Of a stretch of 64,000 nucleotides of DNA, positions 1-11,348 are shown piece by piece; within the stretch, counting starts at the first letter, position 1; each line of letters starts with the position of its first letter. Origin of the DNA: Cinclus cinclus (Eukaryota > Chordata > Aves > Passeriformes > Cinclidae). The translations under genes were made by a program, and so were the position numbers. The notes beneath the pieces are model-generated. The model was not told where the DNA came from. It saw only the letters and a list, made by a program, of their open reading frames with translations, and did no database searches. The DNA is taken from the NCBI RefSeq assembly GCF_963662255.1, contig NC_085050.1:3109194-3173193 (forward strand). The letters run 5' to 3'.

Positions 1-1756
1 GCCACCTTTCTATAAAAGGGATCACAAACAGCTCAAGGTGAACAAGGATTTAGAATTTAGGCACTGTGGCACATTGACTTGACCACATTTCTTAGGTCAC
101 TCTAGTGGGAATGAGGATGTCTGGCCAACACACTGGTATTGGCTGTGAGGGTTCAACTGGAATTTCATGGAGCAATAACATCAAACTTTATATTTTTAAG
201 TAGCTCCCAGAGACCACCCAATCCAACACTCTGCTCAAAACAGGTTTCACTAGACCTGGTTGCTCAGGGCCATGCCCAGGTGGCTCTGGAACACCTCCAT
301 GAGAAGATAATTGCTTTTATCAACTCTGTTTTTCCAAGGTTTTTTAGAGGGGGTGAATATCGAGATCGTTTCAATCCTATGACAATCCTCAAAGCCAAAA
401 ATTCGAATGATACAAGCTAAAGATGCTGACAAGAACGAATTGCAAGTGCAGAATAATTAAAGAGAAAAAAACCTAAATATGTGAAGCAAGAGGGAAAGAG
501 TTAATTCCCCTTTTGTACAGATTTCAATATGTACAGACAAAGAGATAACAGGGTGCTAAAGTCCCAAGTCCTTGCCTGTTTTGATTGGCACGAAGAGCAG
601 AACTAAGTCAGCTATAGTTAGATCTTGTTCCTACATGTCCAGACAGCTCCGTAAAAATGCAGGAATTTAGGAGGAGTGAATCCTGCCAGCACTTACCCAG
701 ACATGAGAAACTGCTGAGTCCAGCACCGCTACCTCAGTGAGGAAAAGTTTTCAAGATGCTGTGCCAGGCATGTCCTTTAAACAGATTTCTCTGTGATCCT
801 TGCTCAGCAGCCTTTCCAAAGTGTATCCGATTCCCAGGCCCTTTGGAAACCTCACCTGGCGTTAATTCCATTTGTATGTACAAATGCTGTAAATTACAGG
901 TGTCACATGGACTGATAGCTGCAAAAAGGGCTGTTATTTGTCATTCTCCATGGTCAGAAATAACGAGTCTGCTCGTGGGCCAGAAAGCATGATTTCCCAT
1001 TTGGAAGAATTTAAAGAATTAATTGTTTGGCAGAACAAATGTACTTGTAAAATTAAGTGTCAGAACACATTTTGCCCTTTGATTCCCTCTAAAATTCTCA
1101 GATAAACCAACTTAACCCAGATACACAAATCATACACATCAGCTGTCTAGCAGGGAGAAAGGAATGCTAGTCCAAAAGGAATAAATACTCCGGATTTTAA
1201 AGGAGATGAAGCAACCTGTGTTGTCTGAAGTAGCTTTTGATCCACAAACAATTTAAAAATATTTTAAACAATTTTTTTTTTGCTTTCTTACAGGTTTCTC
1301 CATGGTTATTGAAAGTTTTGTGCCTGGGATTCAGGGGTAAAGAATCACATACTTACATCCAGTTCTAATCCAGGAATCCTGAAAATATCATGAAAACTTG
1401 GCAGAACCTGAATTCAGTAAGAATCAGTCCTGCTCTCCACCACTGTGCTGAAAATCCCAGCAAAGCATGTAAAGAGGATTTGTGTACACGCCTATATATA
1501 TTTATGTATGCATTGAAAAGAAATAAAGAATTGGTTTGGGTTGATTGATTTACAATAGATTGCATCAAGCAAAATATATTTTTTTTGAGAAGCTCTGAAC
1601 CAAAAAGGCAGAAGAGGAACTGGAATTCACTGAGATCAAGAACTCTGACAGCCACATCACATTTTGGGAGCACTAAATATTCCCAAGACAAAGAGCAGCT
1701 TGTTTCTGGGATGTGCCACCCAGTTTACAATTGCAGCAGATATGTCTATACTTATA
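1..1756. other. Unique noncoding DNA, no gene seen
   Basis: This stretch has no long open frame, no recognisable repeat and no RNA gene. The short frames in it (up to about 110 codons on either strand) have no domain-like composition and overlap each other on opposite strands, as expected by chance. There are only short homopolymer runs, such as the T-run near 1271-1280. Confidence 0.6.
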
Positions 1757-2064
1757 TGGAGAGGGACTTTTTACAAGAGCATGGAGTGTCAGGACAAGGA
1801 GGAATGGGTTCAAACTGAATGAGAGTGGGTTTAGATGGGATATTAGGAAGAAATTCTTCCCTGTGAGCATGGTGAGGGTTAGGGTTAGGGTTCAGAGAAG
1901 CTGTGGCTGCCCCTGGATCCCTGAAAGTGTCCAGTGCCAGGTTGGACAGGGCTTGGAGCAATTTGGGCTAGTGGAAAGTGTCCCTGCCCATGGCAGGGGG
2001 TGGGACTGGATCATCTTTAAGGTCCTTTCCAATCAAACCATTCCATAATTCTTTGATTCTATGA
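1757..2064 (+). mobile_element. CR1 LINE 3' fragment with telomere-motif run
   Basis: A 5'-truncated CR1 retrotransposon 3' end in sense orientation. In order it shows the 'acaaggaggaatgg' segment, 'attaggaagaaattcttccc' at about 1845-1862, 'agagaagctgtggctgcccc', 'ccaggttggacagggcttgg', 'tgcccatggcagggggtggg', 'atctttaaggtcctttcc' and a terminal octamer tail ending near 2062. Compared with the sister copy at 13.1 kb, the short block after 'ctgtgag' (normally followed by 'ggtgaggccctggcacaggg') is replaced by three perfect AGGGTT units. The CR1 family encodes its own reverse transcriptase, but this piece is only the noncoding 3' end and is surely inactive. Apparent frames across it (for example 1713-2048) are not genes. 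Confidence 0.93.
1875..1892 (+). repeat. Short interstitial telomere-type repeat (AGGGTT)3
   Basis: Three perfect head-to-tail copies of the vertebrate telomere hexamer lie inside the CR1 copy, between 'catggtg' and 'cagagaagc'. The array is too short to act as a telomere. It probably arose by local slippage or by repair at a point where CR1 already has 'gtgagggt'. Confidence 0.9.
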
Positions 2065-3519
2065 TATCTAGGAGTAGAGAAAGTTTCCAAACATGACAGT
2101 GACAATAAAAGCTCTCCCAGGCTGTTTATTTGCTGATGTATCTCTAACCTGGCTAATGCTGCAGGAAGTGATTGCTTTTACTTATGAAATAATTGCTTGA
2201 TCCGTGTGGCTCCAACATGGAACCACCACAGTGATGGCTGTATTTAGATACAGATCAGAGGGTTTTCTCACAGCTCACACTAATCAGAGTCGTTAATAAG
2301 GTAGTGACGGAGGAATCAGGTGCTAATAGCACTTGCACCGTGATTGCAATATGGTAATTTGGGATTTTATTTGCATAATCACCCCGTGCCAGCCCTGCTG
2401 CAGTGACACTGATAGAACTTGCAGCAGCACCAGGAGAAAGGTGATGGAGTTACTGCAGGAAGACATTTGTGTTGGGTAAAACACCTTCCAGACATGCTGA
2501 AAGCTTCAGAGCACCGAGTTAGGACACACAAAAAACTGAAGCACATTCTTTTGAGGGCTTTCTGCTTTTCCCCAGAGTTGGTCATGAGAGGAGTTTTTAG
2601 TGCTGGTGGAGATGTTGAGTTTGTAGCCTGCTGAAAGCAGAGTGGGGGGTGGTGGAAAAGGTGAAGTGAAAGAAAAAAATAATATAATGATCTGGGTTTC
2701 TGTAGTGGCAGTGAGGCTTTTTAAGAACATGAGGTGTTAAAAAAACACTCTATGAGCATCCAGAAATCTCAGCAGCTCTTAGTGCCTAGAGCTGGATAGA
2801 GGGAGACAGGAAAAGGCAGAGGGAAAACAAACACCAAATCTGACTCTGTGCTTGCATTGGTGTAGCTGAAAACGTGGGAGGAGGGAGAAGATGAGACCAA
2901 GTTCTTGTCTGGCAGGTGAAGAACAAGGTGAGAACAGTCAGAGTGTGTGTCTTACTCTTGACCTTCCATTTTTTGCACAATTTAGGATGTTTTCTGTGAG
3001 GGGAAGGAAAAAAAAATCTTTGTACATGTAAAAGGAATTATAGTGGAGTTTTTTACAAAGAAGTTACAAGGCTCACTCAGAAAATACAATTGTGGGCAGT
3101 TAACAGTCTGGAAAATTCAAAAGAGCTGCAAAAACATGTTTGACTGTGCAGCAAACAAAAGGATGGAGAATAAAAAGCGAGAACAAGCTGCTTCTTTTAG
3201 TGCAGCCTCGCATTGTTGGGTCCCTTATAAGCTATAAATAAACTGCACATCTTTGTAGAGATCATTATGTGTAACTGAAAACCAAGAGAGATGGTAAAAA
3301 TGCACATCACTGGAATTACAGCTGCAGGAATGGGACCTGTGGTGGTCAGGGCACAGGTGGTCTGGAGCACTGGGGCTGTGATTTATGAACCTGAGCATGG
3401 CAGAAGTGCCTCTGAGGTTCCAGCACGCTGGATTATGTTCACAAATTCCTTCCCGTTCCTAAACTGGGATCCGTCACAGTGGAAACTGAGGCACAGGTTA
3501 CTTCAAAGGCTTTTTCTCA
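2065..3519. other. Unique noncoding DNA, includes possible regulatory element
   Basis: There is no gene or recognisable transposon here. The left part (about 2150-2390) is discussed separately as a possible conserved element. The rest holds only chance frames of up to about 90 codons and short A- and T-runs, such as the A-run near 3008-3015. Confidence 0.55.
2150..2392. promoter_or_regulatory. Candidate conserved noncoding element (weak)
   Basis: This AT-rich, non-repetitive block contains several homeodomain/POU-like cores close together: 'gaaataattg' near 2186, 'gttaataa' near 2292, 'ggtaattt' near 2353 and an octamer-like 'atttgcataatc' near 2369-2380. Such clusters are typical of developmental enhancers, but short AT-rich motifs also occur by chance. 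Only cross-species alignment could show conservation, so this is a suggestion and not a firm call. Confidence 0.22.
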
Positions 3520-3705
3520 GAATCAAATCATGGAATCACAGACTCATAAAATCATTAAAGCTGTAAAAACCTGAAGATCATCAAGACCAGCCTTCAACCC
3601 AGCACCACCACGTTTTTCACCACTGAGCCTTATCCTCCAGTGGCATATCCACACCTTTCTCAGCAATTCCAGGGATGGTGACTCCATCCAGTCTGTGACT
3701 ATTTC
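3520..3705 (-). mobile_element. CR1 LINE 3' fragment (old)
   Basis: Antisense CR1 3' end. On the + strand it begins with a degenerate octamer tail ('aatcatggaatcacagactc'), then 'gatcatcaagaccagccttc', 'aacccagcaccaccacg', 'atccacacctttctcagcaa' and 'ccagggatggtgactccatc'. It belongs to the CR1 group that has 'gccacatccacac' and 'gatggtgactcca', also seen at 44.5 kb. Divergence is clear by eye, so it is an older copy, 5'-truncated at about 3700. Confidence 0.85.
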
Positions 3706-4119
3706 TTGTATTGTTACCACACTTTGTTGCCAATTCCGCTGGCAAATAGAATAGAACAGGAATATTAATATAAAAACTAAATGCTAAAAAATTAAATGTT
3801 AATTTAGCTTGTGTTTTTTATTATTTTAGTTTTTATAAAATCACTCATTTTAAAGCATGGCACTGCAGAAGACCTCGGGATCTAACAGAGCTGGTGAAGT
3901 TTCACCCAGCATCTGGCAACCTGAGATCACTTGTGGCATCCTACAGTTTCCAGAGGGGGATTAATTCCTCTGCTCATTGGTGGCTTTGGCACGGACCAAC
4001 AGGAGAGATGTCAACACCACTTAATTATTCAACCTTACAAAAATTATATGCTCTGCAGGCTGCAGCAGGTAGAATGAAGTCACTAAGATTTTGTGCATCC
4101 CTTCTGCTTGCAAAGAACT

Positions 4120-4585
4120 TCTGTGGATCTGTTATTACTCCACGGGAACATCATTTAATCTGGCAAACTGTAATCACACCAATATTAATTATACATAACA
4201 ATTCAGTCAGGCAAAGTGAAACCTGGCCACAAGGGAGATATTAGAGGTGATGTACTTATTTTTGATGTGCATATTAATCTGCTAACTTTAAATGTAAGGA
4301 ACATTGTTTGACTGGAAAAACACTCATTACTAAAATTAGGCTGAAAGTTATAAGGCAGAAGAGATGCTGAATGATCTCATGTGGCAACAGTGATTTACAA
4401 ACATTCATTATTAAAACCAGAAAGAGGTTGTGTTTCAATACTTTAATTATTCTGCAGGCAGTATCTGATTCAGCTGTATTAATCTTCTGTTTGCTTGTTT
4501 TCTTGACCTGTGTGAATGGCGCAGGAATTTATTAGCATTTGTCATTTACACCCATTTATCAAGGATGTCAAGGTGATAGAGCAAC
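4120..4585. promoter_or_regulatory. Candidate conserved noncoding element (weak)
   Basis: This is a long AT-rich, non-repetitive stretch dense in ATTA/TAAT cores: 'catttaatc', 'aatattaattatac', 'catattaatctgc', 'cattattaaa', 'ctttaattattc', 'gtattaatc' and 'tttattagcattt'. There are also 'aacattgttt' (SOX-like) and 'aaggtgatag'. The density of homeodomain-type cores without simple-repeat character suggests an enhancer-like element. AT-rich DNA produces these cores readily, so confidence is low. Confidence 0.22.
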
Positions 4586-5401
4586 TGAGGTAAGAGTGCT
4601 GGGAGGGGAAGAGAGAATAATCAGTGTCTACTTTAGCAGAGTGAATTTAAGCAAGTGACAGAACCAAAGCATTCCGAAGTTTTCCAGTTGTGTTAAACTT
4701 ATCCAAAACTGCAGCATTTCTGAGAATTCAGTGTGACATCAAGTCAATGGCTCTCCTAGTACTGAAAAAAGGTTTATGTTAATGAGAAATTAAGCAAAAT
4801 AAACAATGTATTTGCTGACTTCTAGTTATGTGAAGTTTCCCCAAAGACAAATATGATAAGGGTGTAATCCTAAATATTTTAGGAATCTTGTGGTAGAATG
4901 CTTGGCTTATTCCAAAGGGATATAACCATGTTTTTTATCTGAGCATCCTTTCCTGGGCCGATTTGAGATAACCTTTGTGGCTCTGCTCTCCAAGGAGAGC
5001 TGTGCCTAATCCACTGGAAAATCTGTGCCTTTTGCTGATAATCTAATAGGCTGAGCTAGCTCTGAAACTTGGAGTGTCATTAATATTCAACCATGGGTTT
5101 ATGGCTATTAACAGAAGATGAAAGAGTGCCATGTCACAGAGGCCATGGAGTCAGAGGGTGGAGAGTGTCACAGACCAGCAGAGAGCAACTGAGGTTTTAT
5201 CTGAGCACTTCAGTGTCACCCAGTCACTATTAAATAAAAATCCATGGGAGCAATTTGCAGAAAAAACCCTGCCTTGTGTATAATGATAGCCTCGAGATGG
5301 GGCTGAAGATGCAGAAGGTGTTAGGTCACAGATCACTTAGAGAGCCCAATGTCAACACTGAGATGCCTTCAAAAATCATAGTTTATTTATCAGATTGACA
5401 T

Positions 5402-5414
5402 AAAAAAAAAAAAA
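5402..5414 (+). repeat. Poly-A run
   Basis: A 13-base A homopolymer followed by 'gaatgaaaagg'. No source gene or duplicated target site was recognised beside it. Confidence 0.85.
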
Positions 5415-5672
5415 GAATGAAAAGGCACATGGGCAATGCAGAGCAACAACAAAAAATGCCAGCCAGCATAATAGTTACAGCATTTTAGTAAGACTTTTCC
5501 TCAAAAACTTGAAAGACTGTGAAAGTTAAAAAGATCTGAAGGGCTGCTGGCAAAAGCCACATGCCTGGAGGGTGGGTGCCTGGCTTTTAATTCCCTCTGT
5601 GTCAGCCAATTCTTCAAGCAGCTCTTTAAAGGGCACAGCAGAAGGAATTCAGTGGAGTGTGCAGTGACCCAT

Positions 5673-5938
5673 TCATAGAATGACAGAATGGTTTAGCTTG
5701 GATGGGAACATAAATATCATCTCATTCCAACCCCCTGCCATCGGCAGGGACACTTCCCTCTAGCCCAGGTTGCTCCAAGCCCTGTCCAACCTGGTTTTGG
5801 ACATTTCCAGGCATCCAGGGACAGCCACAGCTTCTCTGGGCACCCTGTGCCAGGACCTGCCCACGCTCACAGGGAATAAATTCCTCCTGTTATCTAATCT
5901 AAACCCACTCTTTCTCAATGTGAAGCCACTTAAAACAC
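5673..5938 (-). mobile_element. CR1 LINE 3' fragment
   Basis: Antisense CR1 3' end. From left it shows the octamer tail ('tcatagaatgacagaatggt'), 'catctcattccaaccccctg', 'gggacacttccctctagccc', 'gctccaagccctgtccaacc', 'cagcttctctgggcaccctg', 'cacagggaataaattcctcc' and 'ctaatctaaacccactcttt'. It is the same CR1 group as the copies at 1.8, 13.1 and 24.0 kb. The 5' side is lost after the 'aatgtgaagcca' segment. Confidence 0.93.
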
Positions 5939-7822
5939 AGGTTGGAGATGCAGAACCTCTCATGAGCTCTTTTAGTAAATCCAGACTTAATTTATAAATG
6001 AGAATTCTCCTACCCTTTGTGGAGTGGAAGGGGGAGTCAGGGCTCTCACTGGGCTTCCAGCTGGGAAGACACACAGAATTCTCATATTCCCCAAACGGTG
6101 GGACTCATGGAAGAAATATTATCACTCGGGCTTGCTGTGCTCTGTTTTCAAGTTATCCTCTTGATTTTGATGAGCCTGGCAACAATTTTCATTAGCAGCC
6201 GTGCAGACGAGCTTTGAATAAATCAGGTTCACTTCCCTGAGGAGCTCCAGAGTAAATACTGGAACCAATACCATGGAGCAGCTGAGCACCAGGACATGCT
6301 ATTCCCTCTGGAGCACGTTTTGGAGAAGTTCATCCATGCAGCACTTCCAGAAGAGTCCAAAGCAGTGAGATTTGATCAAACTGTCTGGGATGCAACAGCC
6401 CTGAGCAGACCCCTGTGGGTTACATTAAAAAGCTGGGAGAATGGCAGTGTGCCACAAAGCACTGAGCTGTACTTAGCAGATCTTTTCCTCTGGAAAATGA
6501 GGCTGATTATTCAGATACGTTGATAATCAATATCCTTGGATACTCCTGAAATAGTTTCAATCAAGCAGTCCTGGGAAAGCTTTGACACAGATCCAAAGCT
6601 TTCATCCTCTCCACCAGCCATTCCAGTTACATCACAACTGTCCCTCCAGCAATTTAAACTTTCACAACATAATAGGGAAAAGGCCGGGGAACAAAAATGC
6701 TCCCCCAAACAGAGTTACATATAAACTTGCAAAGTCATTATGTTAAATTTCATTTAAGCAAAATGGTAACAGTATTTTATGATGCATTTGGTAAACGCTG
6801 AAAGGGGAAAATAAAGAGTAGAACCTTCAGGAAACCAGTTTGAAATCTGTGTTTCATCATGCCAGAGAAAGCAGGTAGTGGTTAATGCAGGTCCATGCTG
6901 GGATTCTTACATATGATGGGATCGACACTTCCAGGGGGCAGTGCTTGCACCCCAGTTTCAGCCTTTCCTGCTGGGCAAGAGCTTCCTCACTCCTAAAAGA
7001 GAAAAAATAAGGAGAGGAAAAAAAAAAAAAACCTCGAACAGGTCAAAGAGCTTAATTGCTTCAGGTCTTCAATATCTCCTCAAAGGTGGCACTTTGAGAT
7101 GGGCATTATCTCACCTGGGCTAAGGGGGCTGAGGAGGGCACTGAGCTGGTTCTCTTGACAGGGTCTGGAAGATGTGGTGGCATTTCAAGGTTCCATGACC
7201 CCAGAGGTCCCTTCCTTCCTGGAGTTCCCCAGAGACCATCCTGACCTCCTCCCTTTTCTCCCCCATCACCTGCCACCTCCACCACTGTCTGCATGGTCAG
7301 AGTTGCCCAAAATTCAGCCCATCCCAGGTCTGCTGTCACCTGAACGTGCACAAACGGGACCCACCAAGGTTCTTGAGAGGCTGTGCTTCACCTTCTGCCT
7401 CCAGCACCTCTCTCCCTCAGTACAAAAGTCGAGAGAGAGAGAGATTTTCACTTATTTTTATGTTTGATTCCATTCAAAAGTCTTTGCTTTTCCAAAAGTC
7501 AGAATCATTCCCAACCCTGGTTTCAAACAAATATTTCTGATTGTGGGTGAAGTCACACCTTGAGAGTTTTCTCTGTGAAAAGCAGAAGTTTAGGGAAGAA
7601 CTGACTACAGAAAGCAGGACAGAAGAAATGGCATTTATGTGTTTTTTAAAGTCACCACTGACTCTTTTGCTCTTTCTTGCTGCCTCTGAGTATCATCTGC
7701 AGAATGCCTTAAAGCAGCTTGCTTTAGTAATGCTGTTTTTAAATTTTTATGTTGATCTGTTGTGGGTTTTTTTTTAAATCAGTGGTTCTCAAAACATTTT
7801 CTTACGTAAGTAAGGCAAGATT
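5939..7822. other. Unique noncoding DNA
   Basis: No gene, RNA or clear repeat was seen apart from a 14-base A-run at about 7019-7032 and a short GA run at 7432-7443. Overlapping frames near 7100-7470 on both strands are rich in proline and serine because of local CT-rich composition. They show no domain. Confidence 0.55.
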
Positions 7823-7942
7823 CCTTACCTCATTTAACAGCTGGTGAAATAAATTGCCCCACTCATGTGTTTTATGCCACTGTCAGAGCTGGAAATAGAA
7901 CTGAGTCTCTTGTGCACTGCTCTGGCCACTCTGCTCCACTGT
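7823..7942 (+). mobile_element. Possible ancient MIR-like SINE remnant
   Basis: By eye this matches the layout of the amniote MIR core and 3' part: 'ttacctcatttaacagctgg' followed by 'tgaaataaattgcccc', then 'gtcagagctggaaatagaac', 'tgagtctcttgtgcactgct' and 'ctggccactctgct'. In MIR the corresponding order is 'cccattttacagatgaggaa', 'cttgcccaaggtcac', 'gcagagctgggattcgaac' and a final 'gtgctctttccact'. Divergence is large, so this is a tentative call from remembered family structure. Confidence 0.4.
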
Positions 7943-10017
7943 CTGAGAAAGGAAAAAAATATACTTTAATCCCCTAGAATGCTTTATAAATCAATACTCC
8001 ATGATGTATTTGCATAAAAATGATTACTTTCCATTCTGGAAAAGCCCTTCTGGCACTTGGTGATTAACAATGCCACGGTCCCACATGAAAAACCTTTGCC
8101 CCATGCAATGATCCCCACATCCATGGCAGGGACTCACTTATCCAGCAGAGCTACATCCTTGGAAGTGGCAGCAGAATCTGGGCAGGGCAGCCTGAAAATG
8201 AGCTTATTTTTGTACGTCTGCACAGAGCCCGCGGGAGATGGCTGCTCGCCCAAAGTGGTCACAGGGAATGTTTCACAGACCATAAAAACTGTGAGGGATC
8301 ATTGCACATCTCCCCCAAGAGCTCCTCTGCAGCACAGGCAGAGGAACAGCTTTGGCACAGGGATGCTCGCTGCTCTTGGGCAGTGTAGCACCACAGTCCA
8401 GTGGCCCACTTTATTGTTTTTTTAGCCTGCTGCTGACAGATATCTGAGGGGGGCTTTCCTGCTCATTTCACACTTGATAATGCCTGGCCAACTCAACTGG
8501 CCGTGCAGGAAGCAGAGAAGAAAACCAGCCTGAAATTTTGGTGTAAAAGGTGGCTTTGCTTTGCTTCAGAGAAGGGCTCAGGGGCAGTTAAACCAGAACA
8601 TGGGGCACAGCCCTTCCCCATCCTAAACACACCTGGGTTTGCTATAAACCTCCAGTTTTGCCTCCCATTTAATCTGCCTCCAGCTCCAGCACTGTCAATG
8701 GTTATAAATAGCTGGAACAAAACGAAGCTTTCAACTCTTCCAGATTTCTGTCAACAGCCTCTTCCAAACGCAACAGGATTTTCTCCCAGCAGAGCCATTG
8801 GGTTTATTGGTGTTTGCATTATTCCTCCTCTCTTGGACACGATGAGAAAATAAAGACAATATGTGGTTTCGCTTTGCTTTTTTGCCTCTCTTGCTTCAGT
8901 GGTCTCCAGAGGTAGAAATGAGATGTGTAAAATCCCCAGGACAAGTTCTACTCTCTGCCAGGACCTCATCCATCCTAAATGGCAAATCCTGCCTTTGTCA
9001 TTTGGGGCTGACCATGTTTTCACAGCAGAGGTTTTGGGGACAAAGCTGGAGTTAATTAATAAAACAGCTCCTGGTTGAAAGGGCCCATTGCCAGCACAGG
9101 CTGCAGATGGCCAGGACTTGTTCCAGCCCCCAGGACATGGCTAATCCATGTCCCTGCATCCCTGAACTAGTTCAGGTGTGCCATCCTGTAGAATTATTCC
9201 TACCTGATGTCCCCAAACAGCCCCAGGAGGAGCCTTCAGCTCTGGTTCACCATCCTGTACACCTTGGGTGTGATTTCATCCTATGCTGGTGCTTTCCTAG
9301 ACAGCACAGTCTCAGGGGATGCCATCTGCCAAGGATCATTCCCAAAAGGCAGGACAGCAGACAAGGCAATCCTGTCTGGGGAGAAAAAATGGTGTGAACG
9401 CAATGTGTGCCTTGCAGCTTGAAAACAGGTTCTGAGTCTTTTTATTCTTCACTGTATATGTTAAAAAGAAGAGAATTAATGTGTGAAATTTGTGTTTGTT
9501 CCTTGTTTGCTACTGAAGCAGCAATTGGCACCTATGGGCAAGTGGGTGCTCAGCAGTGGCTGATCACATTTTGGCTGGGAATTTATGGGACTTCATGGGT
9601 CTCAGCTGATCCCTTGGCATCTCCAAGCTGGGATGTGCAGGGCAGAGCACAGAAAAGGTAAAAAGCCTCACAACTCAATTTCTGGAAAAGGGTAGAGCAT
9701 CCATTGGGGCAGTAACAGCTGCATTCACTATTTTAAGAGTATTGGTTTATTCTGCAATAAATTCCCAGGCTGCTTCTGCACCTCAGGTCACCCAAAAGCA
9801 AAAGAGAGCTGATCCCAGGGTGCAAGGACTGTGCGTGTAGACCAGACTTGTTCTGCTTTGGGAGAACTCCAAAATGGTGTTATTGATTTTCTGCATCATG
9901 AGGCAAATGTTTTTCACAGCTCTTGAGTGTCTGAAGTCCTTTCATGCTTGGAGGAAAGTGTGGCTGCAGGAGTCCCATCCACAGAAGATCAGAAAGGGCT
10001 TGAAAACCATTCACAAA
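7943..10017. other. Unique noncoding DNA
   Basis: No gene or recognisable repeat. Several frames of 70-120 codons occur on both strands (for example 8057-8425 and 8503-8853). None has signal-peptide, zinc-finger, kinase or other familiar sequence, and they lie in competing frames, so I treat them as chance. Confidence 0.55.
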
Positions 10018-10019
10018 GA

Positions 10020-10050
<31 letters not shown>

Positions 10051-10067
10051 GAAAAAAAAGAAAAAAG
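10018..10067 (+). repeat. A-rich low-complexity run
   Basis: About 50 bases of nearly pure A interrupted by single G residues, beginning after 'cattcac'. Apparent lysine-rich frames (for example 9874-10083 and 9927-10220) are products of this run. It could be the degenerate A-tail of an old retroposed sequence, but no parent sequence was recognised to its left. Confidence 0.92.
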
Positions 10068-11110
10068 CCAGTTTTGGAAATGAAACCTTTTATTTTATCT
10101 CCTTGTATTTTAAATTTGCCAGACAAGTGGGAGAGGGGTGCTGAGAAAGACAGCAGCATGAATAACAAGGCAAAGATAAAAGTCACACTCTTTGCCCACT
10201 TGTGCTTTAATTTTTCTTAGCCTTTATCTCACATTACACTGTCTGCAGTGTTTTGCCATTCTGGGCTGAAAATGATCAGCAGAAAATAAAAGCTCTTTTT
10301 TTTTTTCCTTTTGAAGCCATACTGCTCATGGGCTTGGAGAGCATCTTGCTCAGAGGGACGAGGGGCACAAAGAGGGAACTCAGGTATGGTCCATGTCTTC
10401 TGAGTGGAGAATATCTGAACTGAAACAAGCTGCAGGCTCCCCCATTCTCATCACAGAGACACTGGGAATCATTCCCAACCAGTATTTTAATATTAATTTT
10501 ATCTTTAATGTGCCGTAATATCTTTCAGGCTTTACCCTGCTTGTCAAATTTGGTTAAAGCTTTAAAAAAGGCTAAAGTTTCTTTAGGGCTGATGCAGGAA
10601 GGCAGATAACACACACAACATGACTGTAGAACCTGATTTCCTGAGGAACAGAGGCTTAAAAGGAAGGGACCTGCTCAGAGAGCTTCATTCCTCAGTTACC
10701 CTACTCCACAGGGCTGCTGAAAGTTTGCTATTTTCTAGAGCCATGAACAGAAGCTCCCATGTCACTGCAAAGCAACACCATTAAAATTGACTGGATTTTA
10801 TTTGTTCATTTGGCAGATGAGTGGTATCCTCATTGGAGCTATTCTGCTTCATATGTCTGCGAGATGTTTTTATAATTACTGAACATCTGGCCTGCCACAG
10901 GTCTGGGGACTTCACAGAGCCCTGAAAAAGTTTTGCCACAGTGTCTGAGGCTCCAAAAAACCACTTCAAACATGCTGTTCTTCCAGCTTTCAGTGTTGCT
11001 TGGGAGAATTCATGTAAGGCTCTGGTCCTTATAATTTCTGGAGTTATCACAGCAGGTGGATGGATCACTGGTGTGATGAGCTCAATTTTAGCTGAGATCT
11101 GCTCATGTCC
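10068..11110. other. Unique noncoding DNA
   Basis: Nothing recognisable. There is a T-run near 10297-10306 and chance frames only. Confidence 0.55.
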
Positions 11111-11141
11111 TTTCCTTTTCCTCTGCAGAAGGAAAAGGAAA
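11111..11141. repeat. Perfect inverted repeat, polypyrimidine/polypurine
   Basis: An 11-base arm at 11111-11121 (only T and C) is perfectly complementary in reverse to 11131-11141 (only G and A). The arms are separated by 9 bases, and one more T:A pair can extend the stem. The DNA could form a hairpin, but no function is implied. Confidence 0.85.
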
Positions 11142-11224
11142 TGCTGTCAGACACATGGGAACCTTCAATTCCCTCCAAATACAAACAATTATTCACTATT
11201 AGTGGTGCTTTAGCAATGGTGAGA

Positions 11225-11348
11225 AACAAATGCAAGACAAGGGGGAATGGCTCCACCCTGACTCAGATTTTGGAACAGATTTTGGGAAGAAAGTCTTCCC
11301 TGTGAGGGCACAGGTTGTCAGGACAAGCTGTGGCTGCTGAAGCACTGA
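11225..11348 (+). mobile_element. Degenerate CR1 LINE 3' fragment
   Basis: A short sense-strand CR1 piece: 'gcaagacaagggggaatggc', then 'gggaagaaagtcttccctgt', 'gagggcacaggttgtc' and 'aagctgtggctgct'. It matches the middle of the CR1 3' end seen complete at 13.1 kb, but lacks the block from 'ggttggatggg' to the octamer tail. It is therefore truncated on both sides. Confidence 0.65.

Larger units (their letters stand above)
3706..5672. other. AT-rich unique noncoding DNA
   Basis: No gene or clear transposon was seen. Part of the interval (4120-4580) is listed as a possible regulatory element. A 13-base A-run lies at 5402-5414. Open frames are few here (none over 116 codons), consistent with AT-rich noncoding sequence. 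Confidence 0.55.

Noticed and set aside
10018..10067. A-tail of a retroposed gene copy
   Set aside because: No recognisable gene body lies upstream and no flanking target duplication was seen.
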